Positions 1 through 5,826 of a stretch of DNA of 6,340 nt are shown piece after piece. A program made the translations under genes and the position numbers. Position 1 is the stretch's first letter. Every line of letters begins with the position of its first letter. The notes under the pieces are model-generated. The model did no database searches. It saw nothing but the letters and a program-made list of their open reading frames with translations, and had not been told where the DNA came from. Origin of the DNA: Clostridiales bacterium (GTDB lineage Bacteria > Bacillota > Clostridia > Oscillospirales > Oscillospiraceae). The stretch spans positions 1 through 6,340 of the forward strand of contig SFHQ01000057.1 in assembly GCA_004556345.1 (NCBI GenBank), read 5' to 3'.

Positions 1-50
1 ATCCTCTTACCTGATCTCTGATCGGGCGAAGATTTCCCGTCTTACGCAAG

Positions 51-80
51 GCCCCCAGGGTTTCCTGGGGGTCTTGTTTT
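51..80 (+). terminator. Rho-independent terminator of an upstream, out-of-window gene
   Basis: CCCCCAGG (52-59) pairs perfectly with CCTGGGGG (64-71) around a GTTT loop, and the stem is followed by TCTTGTTTT. This is an 8-bp GC-rich stem with a U-rich tail in the plus direction. No gene is visible in bases 1-50, so the transcript it ends must start to the left of the window. It also insulates the following ATPase gene from readthrough. Confidence 0.8.
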
Positions 81-90
81 GCGTTCTTTT

Positions 91-169
91 CACGAAAAAT
101 GTGTGAATCAGCGTGAAAAAATCACAAAAAATGTGTTTTTCTTGCCTTGAAACCGCACAAAAAATGTGC
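91..169. repeat. Three phased CACAAAAAATGTG-like palindromes (candidate operators)
   Basis: Three near-identical 13-mers lie at 91-103 (CACGAAAAATGTG), 123-135 (CACAAAAAATGTG) and 156-168 (CACAAAAAATGTG). The third extends to a 15-base inverted repeat, GCACA-AAAAA-TGTGC, at 155-169. Each has CAC/GTG arms around an A-tract, a shape usual for a dimeric DNA-binding protein. Start-to-start distances are 32 and 33 bases, close to three helical turns, so all three sites face the same side of the DNA. The third lies between the predicted -35 and -10 of the downstream gene. The regulator is not identifiable from this window. Confidence 0.6.
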
Positions 170-175
170 AATACT
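147..175 (+). promoter_or_regulatory. Predicted promoter of the AAA_14/DUF4143 gene
   Basis: TTGAAA (147-152) is a 5/6 match to the -35 consensus. A 17-base spacer separates it from AATACT (170-175), a 4/6 match to the -10. Transcription would begin near 182, leaving a leader of roughly 24 bases before the ATG at 206. The spacer is filled by the third palindromic repeat (155-169), a classic repressor position. The -10 is weak, so this is a prediction rather than a certainty. Confidence 0.5.
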
Positions 176-205
176 AAGTTCATCTTGATACAGGCGGTGA
201 ACGAG

Positions 206-1498
206 ATGAAACGAAATGCCATGCAGGACCTGCTCCGCTGGAAAGCCGATGAGGAGCGTAAGCCCTTGGTGCTCAAGGGGGCGCGGCAGGTGGGAAAGAC
301 CTGGCTGATGAAGGAATTTGGGCGGGTTGCCTATGCGGGGTATGTTTATTTTAACTTCGACGAAGAGGATGCGTTGAAGTCTATTTTTGAACATAACAAG
401 AACCCGCAGAGGATCATTGAGCTGCTGTCGTTGGTGGCTGGGGAGAAGATCGAGCCGGAGACGACGCTGATCATCTTTGACGAGGTGCAGGAGTGCCCGG
501 AGGCGCTGAATGCGCTGAAGTATTTTAAGGAGAAGGCCAACGAGTACCATGTGATCGCAGCGGGGAGTTTGCTGGGGACGCTGCTGGCCCAGCCAAAGTC
601 CTATCCGGTGGGGATGGTGAACCTGCTGGAAATTCAGCCATTGACCTTTGATGAATTTTTGGAGGCCACGGACGAGAGCTTGTTCCGGTATTATGAGCGC
701 ATCGAGAAGGGGCAGGTCATCGAGGAAATTTTTCATAAGCGGCTGCTGGACGCCTACCACAACTATCTGATCATCGGCGGGATGCCGGAGTGCGTGGCGT
801 CCTGGGAGAAATACCGGGACCCGGCCCGGATCGACCAGATCCAGAGAGAGCTGATCGAGATCTACGAGAACGATTTCTCCAAACACAACGGGAAGGTGAA
901 CAGCGGGCGGATCTTGATGGTCTTCCGTAGCATCGTGTCCCAGCTGGCCAAACCCAACGAAAAGTTTATGTACGGGGCCGTGCGGAGCGGCGGCCGGGCC
1001 AGAGATTTTGAGGAAGCCATCGAGTGGCTGGTGTCGGCGGGAATGGTAAACCGTGTTTATAATGTGTCAAAGATGGAGCACCCCCTGACGGCCTTTGACA
1101 AACTGGAGCATTTCAAGCTCTTCCTGTTCGACACGGGCCTGCTCAAGCACATGGCAGGCATCGACAACGGCGCGATCTTGCTGCGGAACAACTTCCAGTT
1201 CAAAGGCCCGCTGACGGAAAACTACGTCTTGCAGCAGCTCCGGGGGCAGTTCCCGGTGGCCCCGCGGTACTACGCCAGCCAGGGCAGTGAGATCGACTTC
1301 GTGCTGCAAAACGGGACGGAGATCATCCCCGTGGAGGCCAAGGGCGGAGAGGATAAGTCCGCGCCGTCCTTCAAGCGCTACATCGCAGCCAAACACCCCG
1401 CCCACGCCCTGCGCTTCTCCGAGCGCGGCTACCGGAAGGACGGGGAGATCACGAACCTGCCGCTGTATTTGGCCCGGAAAACCAAAGAACTTCTATAA
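206..1498 (+). CDS. AAA+ ATPase with DUF4143 C-terminal domain (AAA_14 family)
   Basis: A 430-residue protein with the architecture of the widespread AAA_14 plus DUF4143 family of predicted ATPases. The Walker A motif GARQVGKT is at residues 25-32. Walker B (LIIFDE) ends at D92-E93, and a sensor-like AAGSLLG segment is at 118-124. The C-terminal part carries E338 (LTENYV), D364 (SEIDFV) and E377-A-K379 (PVEAK), the spacing of a PD-(D/E)xK-like fold. The family's cellular role is poorly defined; ATP binding is well supported, while nuclease activity is only suggested. I chose the ATG at 206 because family proteins usually begin with this MKR...LLRWK segment just ahead of Walker A, and because GGTGA (196-200) precedes it by 5 bases. 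An in-frame GTG at 113 would add 31 residues read through the promoter repeats and is rejected. The gene stands alone between terminators and is less GC-rich than the transporter operon, particularly in its first half. Confidence 0.88.
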   Translation: MKRNAMQDLLRWKADEERKPLVLKGARQVGKTWLMKEFGRVAYAGYVYFNFDEEDALKSIFEHNKNPQRIIELLSLVAGEKIEPETTLIIFDEVQECPEALNALKYFKEKANEYHVIAAGSLLGTLLAQPKSYPVGMVNLLEIQPLTFDEFLEATDESLFRYYERIEKGQVIEEIFHKRLLDAYHNYLIIGGMPECVASWEKYRDPARIDQIQRELIEIYENDFSKHNGKVNSGRILMVFRSIVSQLAKPNEKFMYGAVRSGGRARDFEEAIEWLVSAGMVNRVYNVSKMEHPLTAFDKLEHFKLFLFDTGLLKHMAGIDNGAILLRNNFQFKGPLTENYVLQQLRGQFPVAPRYYASQGSEIDFVLQNGTEIIPVEAKGGEDKSAPSFKRYIAAKHPAHALRFSERGYRKDGEITNLPLYLARKTKELL

Positions 1499-1513
1499 AA
1501 ACCCCTAACATCA

Positions 1514-1549
1514 CCTTTTTCTTATCTTTTCATCAAAAAAGGCGTTTTT
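1514..1549 (+). terminator. Possible weak terminator after the ATPase gene
   Basis: CCTTTTT (1514-1520) can pair with AAAAAGG (1536-1542) around a 15-base loop, followed by CG and TTTTT (1545-1549). The stem is AT-rich and the loop large, so termination would be weak. Its position 15 bases after the stop codon fits the role, and no better hairpin lies between the stop and the next promoter. Confidence 0.35.
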
Positions 1550-1553
1550 CCTC

Positions 1554-1582
1554 TTGACTGCAATGCTTTAAAGTGCTACGAT
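1554..1582 (+). promoter_or_regulatory. Promoter of the ABC importer operon
   Basis: TTGACT (1554-1559) is a 5/6 match to the -35 consensus. A 17-base spacer leads to TACGAT (1577-1582), a 4/6 -10, preceded by TGC, which makes it an extended -10. Expected transcription start is near 1589, giving a leader of about 58 bases before the ATG at 1647. This is the best promoter in the window. Confidence 0.72.
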
Positions 1583-1597
1583 GATACCACCGAATTT

Positions 1598-1637
1598 GAG
1601 AGGGGGAAACCACCCTCTCCTATATCTTGAAAGAGGG
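1598..1637 (+). promoter_or_regulatory. Leader hairpin that can compete with the Shine-Dalgarno site
   Basis: GAGAGGG (1598-1604) pairs with CCCTCTC (1613-1619). GG/CC at 1605-1606 and 1610-1611 can extend the stem past a bulged A. The same CCCTCT (1613-1618) is also complementary to AGAGGG (1632-1637), the Shine-Dalgarno site of the lipoprotein gene. The two pairings exclude each other, so the leader has the minimal layout of a translation switch. It is too short for a T-box or any large riboswitch class I know. The pairing is seen; a regulatory role is inference. Confidence 0.4.
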
Positions 1638-1646
1638 TTATCCAAC

Positions 1647-2660
1647 ATGAAAAAGAAACTGCTTGCAGCCCTGCTGGCTGGTGTCATGGCCGTGGGCCTG
1701 ACCGCCTGCGGCGGCAACACTTCCACTGACGCACCCGCCGCTGACGGCGAGGCAAACGGCGAGAGCGCCGCCGGCTCCTACACCGTGGGCGTCTGCCAGC
1801 TGGTGCAGCACGCCGCGCTGGACGCCGCCACCCAGGGCTTCCAGGACAAGCTGACGGAACTGATCGAGGCCGACGGCGGCACCGTTACCTTTGACGTGAA
1901 GAACGCCTCCGGCGAGTCTGCCAACTGCGCTTCCATCATCAATGGCTTCGTGTCCTCCGGCGTGGACCTGATCCTGGCCAACGCCACGGCTTCCCTCCAG
2001 GCAGCCCAGGCCGGCACGACGGACATCCCGATCCTGGGCACTGCCGTCACCGACTATGGCACGGCACTGGGCATCGACGACTGGACCGGCACCACCGGCA
2101 CCAACATCTCCGGCACCGCCGACCTGGCCCCCCTGGACCAGCAGGCCGCCATGCTCAATGAGCTCTTCCCCGACGCCAAGACCGTGGGTCTGCTCTACTG
2201 CTCCGCCGAGCCGAACTCCAAGTACCAGATCGACACGATCAAGCCCATGCTGGAAGAGAAGGGCTACACCTGTGAGGAGTTTGCCTTTGCCGACTCCAAC
2301 GATGTCGCTTCCGTCACCACCTCTGCCTGCGCTGCCAGCGACGTGATCTACATCCCCACCGACAACACCGCCGCCTCCTGCACCGAGGCCATCCGCAACG
2401 TGGTCGTGCCCGCCAAGACCCCCGTGGTCGCCGGTGAGCAGGGCATCTGCTCCGGCTGCGGCGTGGCTACCCTGTCCATCGACTATCACCAGCTGGGTGA
2501 GGTCACCGGTGAGATGGCTTACAACATCCTGGTCAAGGGCGAAGACCCCGCCACCATGGAGATCAAGTATGCCCCCGACACCACCAAGATGTACAACGCG
2601 GACATCTGCCAGGAGCTGGGCATCACCCCGCCCGACGGGTACACCGCCATTGAGGCCTGA
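1647..2660 (+). CDS. ABC transporter substrate-binding lipoprotein (ABC_sub_bind family)
   Basis: A 337-residue solute-binding lipoprotein, the extracellular ligand receptor of the importer encoded by the next two genes. The N-terminus has a KKK charged start, a hydrophobic stretch and the lipobox L18-T19-A20-C21, so the mature protein would be lipidated at Cys21 and membrane-tethered. An Ala/Gly/Glu-rich linker (about 24-43) leads to a two-lobed periplasmic-binding-protein fold starting at YTVGVCQLVQH. Segments such as DLILANAT, IPILGTAVTDY, KTVGLLYC and IYIPTDNTAAS are typical of the ABC_sub_bind family. Some members of that family are annotated as tryptophan or tyrosine binding (TrpX), but the ligand cannot be read from sequence alone. 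ATG 1647 is chosen over the in-frame 1581 start because it begins the signal peptide and follows GAGGG (1633-1637) by 9 bases. A strong hairpin separates it from the permease gene, a common way to keep the binding protein in excess. Confidence 0.93.
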   Translation: MKKKLLAALLAGVMAVGLTACGGNTSTDAPAADGEANGESAAGSYTVGVCQLVQHAALDAATQGFQDKLTELIEADGGTVTFDVKNASGESANCASIINGFVSSGVDLILANATASLQAAQAGTTDIPILGTAVTDYGTALGIDDWTGTTGTNISGTADLAPLDQQAAMLNELFPDAKTVGLLYCSAEPNSKYQIDTIKPMLEEKGYTCEEFAFADSNDVASVTTSACAASDVIYIPTDNTAASCTEAIRNVVVPAKTPVVAGEQGICSGCGVATLSIDYHQLGEVTGEMAYNILVKGEDPATMEIKYAPDTTKMYNADICQELGITPPDGYTAIEA

Positions 2661-2675
2661 TCTGGATTTGATTTA

Positions 2676-2693
2676 GCCTGATGTAACTCAGGC
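2676..2693 (+). repeat. Small hairpin after the lipoprotein gene
   Basis: GCCTGA (2676-2681) pairs with TCAGGC (2688-2693) around TGTAAC. GCCTGAT also occurs at 2655-2661 over the stop codon of the lipoprotein gene, so the 3' arm has two possible partners. No U-tract follows. It may help define the mRNA 3' end together with the larger hairpin just downstream. Confidence 0.35.
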
Positions 2694-2713
2694 GGCCCCT
2701 CGTAAAAAACCAC

Positions 2714-2755
2714 GGGCGGGAAAGGAAACCCCTTTCCCGCCCTTTGCGTCTGTTT
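2714..2755 (+). terminator. Intra-operon hairpin (partial terminator or mRNA-stability element)
   Basis: GGGCGGGAAAGG (2714-2725) pairs over 12 bases with CCTTTCCCGCCC (2731-2742) around AAACC. The sequence after it, TTTGCGTCTGTTT, is only moderately U-rich. Placed between binding protein and permease, it probably lets only part of transcription through, or protects the upstream mRNA from 3' decay. No new promoter is visible before the permease, so full termination is unlikely. Confidence 0.7.
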
Positions 2756-2790
2756 GAGATTTAGAAGAAAGAAAACAGGAGGAATCCACC

Positions 2791-3729
2791 GTGAACTTTT
2801 TCCCCTCTCTGCTCAACGCCCTTCCGGGGGCGCTGGCCCAGGGCCTGATCTGGGGCCTCATGGCCATTGGCGTGTACATCACGTTCAAAGTGCTGGACCT
2901 GGCCGACCTGACCGTCGACGGCACCATGTGTACCGGCGGCGCGGTCTGCATCATCCTCATGACCCACGGGGTCAACGTCTGGGTGGCCATGCTCTGCGCG
3001 TTCATCGCGGGCATGATCGCCGGAGCCGTCACCGGCCTGTTCCACACGGTCATGGGCATCCCCGCGATCCTGGCCGGTATTCTGACCCAGCTGGCGCTCT
3101 TCTCCATGAACCTGCGCATCATGGGCGGCAAGGCCAACCAGGCCATCAACCCCGATAAATACGACCTGCTCGTCTCCCTGCGGAACGTGAAGAAGCTCAG
3201 CTTTGAAAACCCCATTCTCGTGACGCTGATCTTCACCGCTGTGGTCATCGCCCTGCTCTACTGGTTCTTCGGGACGGAAGTGGGCAGCGGCATCCGCGCC
3301 ACCGGTGCCAACCCCAACATGAGCCGCGCCCAGGGCATCAACGTGGACCGGAATAAAGTGCTGGGCCTGATGCTCTCCAACGGCATCGTGGCCCTCTCCA
3401 GCGCCCTGTACACCCAGTACCAGGGCTTCGCCGATGTCAACGCCGGCCGAGGTGCCATCGTCATCGGCCTGGCCGCCGTCATCATCGGTGACGTCATCTT
3501 CTCCCGCATCTTCCGCAACTTTGCGCTGAAGCTCGTCTCCGTGTCCATCGGTGCCGTCATCTATTACGTCGTCATCCAGATCGTCCTGACCATGGGCCTG
3601 AACAGCAACGACTTGAAGCTCTTCTCCGCCCTGGTGGTGGCTGTGTTCCTGGCCGTGCCCTACTGGAAGAGCAAGCACACCCGGAGCAAAGTGAAGCCCG
3701 CAGCCGCAAAGGAGGCGCCCCATGCTTGA
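2791..3729 (+). CDS. ABC transporter permease (LivH-like, BPD_transp_2 type)
   Basis: A 312-residue integral membrane protein forming the translocation channel of the importer. Hydrophobic segments lie around residues 14-32, 46-58, 63-84, 90-108, 142-160, 190-212, 222-238, 245-270 and 275-292, so about eight or nine helices. The DLTVDGTM motif (39-46), the GIPAILAGILTQLALFSMNL stretch (89-108) and the cytoplasmic loop with GIRATGANPNMSRAQGIN (167-184), where the ATPase would dock, are characteristic of permeases partnered with ABC_sub_bind proteins. The start is GTG 2791: AGGAGG (2777-2782) sits 8 bases upstream and the protein begins at the expected place before the first helix. The last 8 bases overlap the ATPase gene, indicating translational coupling. 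The basic, Ala/Lys-rich C-terminal tail probably lies in the cytoplasm. Confidence 0.93.
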   Translation: MNFFPSLLNALPGALAQGLIWGLMAIGVYITFKVLDLADLTVDGTMCTGGAVCIILMTHGVNVWVAMLCAFIAGMIAGAVTGLFHTVMGIPAILAGILTQLALFSMNLRIMGGKANQAINPDKYDLLVSLRNVKKLSFENPILVTLIFTAVVIALLYWFFGTEVGSGIRATGANPNMSRAQGINVDRNKVLGLMLSNGIVALSSALYTQYQGFADVNAGRGAIVIGLAAVIIGDVIFSRIFRNFALKLVSVSIGAVIYYVVIQIVLTMGLNSNDLKLFSALVVAVFLAVPYWKSKHTRSKVKPAAAKEAPHA

Positions 3730-4501
3730 ACTGAAAAATCTTTATAAGACGTTTAATGCCGGGACCGTCAACGAGAAACGCGCCATCGACGGCCTGGACC
3801 TGACCCTGGAGGACGGCGATTTCGTCACCATCATCGGCGGCAACGGTGCCGGCAAATCCACCACCCTGAACCTCATCGCCGGCGTTTTCCCCGCCGACCA
3901 GGGCAGCATTCTTCTGGACGGCGTGGACATCACCCGCCTGCCGGAGCACAAACGCGCCAAGTATCTCGGCCGCGTCTTCCAGGACCCCATGATGGGCACC
4001 GCCGCCACCATGGGCATCGAAGAAAACCTCGCCCTGGCCAACCGCCGCGGCCAGCGCCGCACCCTGCGCCCCGGCATCACCGCCCAGGAGCGGGAGAAGT
4101 TCCGCAAGCAGCTGGCGGCCCTGGGCCTGGGGCTGGAGGACCGCATGACCAGCAAAGTCGGCCTGCTCTCCGGCGGCCAGCGCCAGGCCCTGACCCTGCT
4201 CATGGCCACCCTGAAAAAGCCCCGCCTGCTCCTGCTGGACGAGCACACCGCCGCCCTGGACCCCAAGACAGCCGACAAAGTCCTCCAGATCACCGAGGAG
4301 ATCGTGGCCCGCGACAAGCTCACCACCCTCATGGTCACCCACAACATGAAGCACGCGATTCAATACGGCAACCGCCTGATCATGATGGACGCCGGCAAGG
4401 TCGTGGTGGACATCCGCGGCGAGGAGAAAAAGAATCTCACCGTCCGCGACCTGCTGGAAAAATTCAAGATCGACAACGACCGCATGCTGCTCTCCGAGTG
4501 A
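3722..4501 (+). CDS. ABC transporter ATP-binding protein of the same importer
   Basis: A 259-residue ABC ATPase that powers the importer. All core motifs are present: Walker A GGNGAGKS (39-46), Q-loop Q87, signature LSGGQ (149-153), Walker B LLLLDE (169-174), D-loop ALD (178-180) and the switch histidine H207. The MGTAATMGIEENLALANRRG stretch after the Q-loop is typical of the ATPases paired with ABC_sub_bind systems. AAGGAGG (3709-3715), inside the end of the permease gene, lies 6 bases before the ATG, and the two genes overlap by 8 bases. Only one ATPase and one permease gene are present, so the working transporter is presumably a homodimer of each. No obvious U-tailed terminator directly follows; the strong one at 4582-4625 is the likely operon end. 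Confidence 0.95.
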   Translation: MLELKNLYKTFNAGTVNEKRAIDGLDLTLEDGDFVTIIGGNGAGKSTTLNLIAGVFPADQGSILLDGVDITRLPEHKRAKYLGRVFQDPMMGTAATMGIEENLALANRRGQRRTLRPGITAQEREKFRKQLAALGLGLEDRMTSKVGLLSGGQRQALTLLMATLKKPRLLLLDEHTAALDPKTADKVLQITEEIVARDKLTTLMVTHNMKHAIQYGNRLIMMDAGKVVVDIRGEEKKNLTVRDLLEKFKIDNDRMLLSE

Positions 4502-4517
4502 GCGCAAGCGAACTTTA

Positions 4518-4572
4518 GCCGGACCGGGTCCGGCGTCAAATCCACTCGAAAACTGTCGAGTCTGGTCATGAC
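4518..4572. repeat. Tandem palindromes between the ABC operon and the integrase
   Basis: Three inverted repeats follow each other: GCCGGAC-CGG-GTCCGGC (4518-4534), ACTCGA-AAACTG-TCGAGT (4544-4561) and GTCATGAC (4565-4572). None has a U-tract, so they are not simple terminators. The second, with 6-base arms and a 6-base spacer, resembles the general layout of a tyrosine-recombinase core site, and the position just upstream of an integrase gene fits. They could equally be operators for the integrase or mRNA-stabilising hairpins of the ABC transcript. Confidence 0.45.
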
Positions 4573-4597
4573 AGCCCGCCCCCTCCTGTTGTAAGAT
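4568..4597 (+). promoter_or_regulatory. Candidate integrase promoter inside the terminator region
   Basis: ATGACA (4568-4573, 5/6 match to -35) is followed after 18 bases by TAAGAT (4592-4597, 4/6 match to -10). The predicted transcription start, about 4604, falls in the loop of the 4582-4619 hairpin, so its transcript would lack the 5' arm that covers the Shine-Dalgarno site. Both elements are imperfect, and no experimental support is available. Confidence 0.35.
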
Positions 4598-4625
4598 AAG
4601 GAATCCCTACAACAGGAGGTTTTTT
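4582..4625 (+). terminator. Strong terminator whose 3' arm contains the integrase Shine-Dalgarno site
   Basis: CCTCCTGTTGTA (4582-4593) pairs perfectly over 12 bases with TACAACAGGAGG (4608-4619). The 14-base loop can itself form GG-AAT-CC. TTTTTT (4620-4625) follows directly, so this is a textbook Rho-independent terminator, most likely for the ABC operon. The AGGAGG at 4614-4619 is also the only good ribosome binding site for the integrase start at 4627/4630, so a readthrough RNA would bury it in the stem. Confidence 0.88.
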
Positions 4626-4626
4626 A

Positions 4627-5742
4627 TTGATGGAAAAGTACACGTATATTCGCAAGACGATCACCTGGGACAGCCGCCGCTACGAGGTCCGGGGCAAGAC
4701 GGAGCAGGAGGCCTGCGAGAAGCTGGCCGACCTTGTCGTCTCCCTGAAGCGGGGGGAGTTTGCCGCCAGCGGGCAGACCACCGTGGAGCAGTGGTTCCAG
4801 CAGTGGATGCAGACCTACAAAATTCCCTCCGGCATCACGCCCAAGAGCCTGCGCCTGTATGACGAGAAGTACAACGGCTACATCGGCCCCGCCATCGGCC
4901 AGAAGAAGCTCCAGGACGTGCGGGACCTGCACCTGCAGACCATCCTGAACACCCAGGCCGGGCGGTCCTACTCCCACGTCTCCAAGCTCCGCATGGTCCT
5001 GCAGGAGCTGTTCCGCCAGGCCCGCCGCTCCCGCCTCATCGTCTTCGACCCCGCCGAGGGGCTTCAGCTGCCCGAAAGCACCAAGCGCAGCCACCGACCC
5101 ATCACCGCTGCCGAGCGCCGCCACATCCTGGCCCTCGCCAAGGAGCACCGGGCGGGCCTGTGGGTCCTGACGATCCTCTACGCCGGCCTCCGGCCCGGCG
5201 AGACGGCGGCGCTTTCCTGGAAGGACATCGACTTCGACCGCAACGAGATCCACGTCTACAAGGCCATTGAAAGCGGCACCAAGACCGTCAAGGCCCCCAA
5301 GACCCCCGCCGGGGTGCGGGATATCCCCATGCGCCAGGAGCTGCGAGACCGCTTCCTGGACGCCCAGGGCCGCCCGGACGACCTGGTCTTCCCGGCCCCG
5401 GCCGGGGGCGTGCGCAGCGCCAACAGCCTCCAGCGGCTCTGGGGCAGCTTTGCCCACGCCTTGGACCTGCGCATGGGCGCGAAAGTCCAGGACGGCGTCA
5501 TCACCAAGCACGCCCTGGCCCCTGACCTCACCCCCTACTGCCTGCGCCACACGTTCTGCACCGATCTCCAGCGGGCGGGCGTGCCCATCAACGTAGCCAA
5601 AGAACTCATGGGCCACGCGAACATCTCCGTCACCGCCAACATCTACACCCACCGCGACCAAAAAGTCCTCCACAGCAACATGGCCAAATTAAACCCCAAC
5701 GGCCGCAAGCCCTCCACCAAGCCCCGCCCCAAGGAGCTGTGA
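4627..5742 (+). CDS. Tyrosine recombinase / integrase
   Basis: A full-length tyrosine recombinase, 371 residues from TTG 4627 or 370 from ATG 4630. It would cut and rejoin DNA at specific sites to integrate or excise an element. An N-terminal arm-type DNA-binding region (about 1-45) is followed by a SAM-like core-binding domain (about 50-150) and the catalytic domain (about 155-345). Visible catalytic residues are R189 (GLRPGE), R307 (YCLRHTF), H330 (MGHANIS) and the nucleophile Y340 (NIYTH). The first histidine of the usual HxxR motif is Y304, a variant I recall as common in Firmicute phage and transposon integrases. A basic Lys/Pro-rich tail ends the protein. AGGAGG at 4614-4619 is 7 bases from TTG and 10 from ATG, so either start is possible. 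GC content matches the ABC operon. No tRNA gene or duplicated attachment core is visible, so the mobilised element is undefined. Confidence 0.93.
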   Translation: MMEKYTYIRKTITWDSRRYEVRGKTEQEACEKLADLVVSLKRGEFAASGQTTVEQWFQQWMQTYKIPSGITPKSLRLYDEKYNGYIGPAIGQKKLQDVRDLHLQTILNTQAGRSYSHVSKLRMVLQELFRQARRSRLIVFDPAEGLQLPESTKRSHRPITAAERRHILALAKEHRAGLWVLTILYAGLRPGETAALSWKDIDFDRNEIHVYKAIESGTKTVKAPKTPAGVRDIPMRQELRDRFLDAQGRPDDLVFPAPAGGVRSANSLQRLWGSFAHALDLRMGAKVQDGVITKHALAPDLTPYCLRHTFCTDLQRAGVPINVAKELMGHANISVTANIYTHRDQKVLHSNMAKLNPNGRKPSTKPRPKEL

Positions 5743-5752
5743 GCCACCAACC

Positions 5753-5800
5753 TGTGGATAACTTGTGGGAAATGTGGATAACTCCCATTTTTGTGGAGAA
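5753..5800 (-). repeat. Cluster of DnaA-box-like repeats
   Basis: TGTGGATAA occurs twice, at 5753-5761 and 5773-5781; read on the minus strand each is TTATCCACA, the exact bacterial DnaA-box consensus. TGTGGGAAA (5764-5772, 7/9) and TGTGGAGAA (5792-5800, 8/9) share the pattern. Offsets are 0, 11, 20 and 39 bases, close to multiples of a helical turn. The repeats start 11 bases after the integrase stop codon, so they may alternatively be arm-type integrase binding sites. No dnaA, dnaN or rpmH gene is visible, so this is not shown to be the chromosomal origin. Confidence 0.55.
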
Positions 5801-5826
5801 ATCCTAACAAGTAAAACCATAAACAA

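Noticed and set aside
91..169. CRISPR-like repeats
   Set aside because: Only three 13-base units with about 20-base gaps, AT-rich and located in a promoter; units are too short for CRISPR repeats.
113..205. Upstream GTG start extending the AAA_14 ATPase by 31 residues
   Set aside because: It lies upstream of the predicted transcription start, has no Shine-Dalgarno site, and encodes a repeated QKMC peptide that merely mirrors the palindromic DNA repeats.
1581..1646. Upstream ATG extending the lipoprotein by 22 residues
   Set aside because: It overlaps the -10 box, would place residues before the signal peptide, and lacks a ribosome binding site.
1638..2489. Long open frame on the minus strand opposite the lipoprotein gene
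   Set aside because: The Gly/Ala/Val/His-rich low-complexity translation is the usual antisense shadow of a GC-rich gene; no family features.
2761..3723. Long minus-strand frame opposite the permease
   Set aside because: Asp/Gly/His-rich shadow without membrane segments or motifs; the plus-strand frame has clear permease character.
3572..4507. Long minus-strand frame opposite the ABC ATPase
   Set aside because: Shadow frame; the plus strand carries every ABC motif in order.
4624..5673. Long minus-strand frame opposite the integrase
   Set aside because: Val/Gly/Asp-rich shadow frame; the plus strand holds the catalytic recombinase residues.
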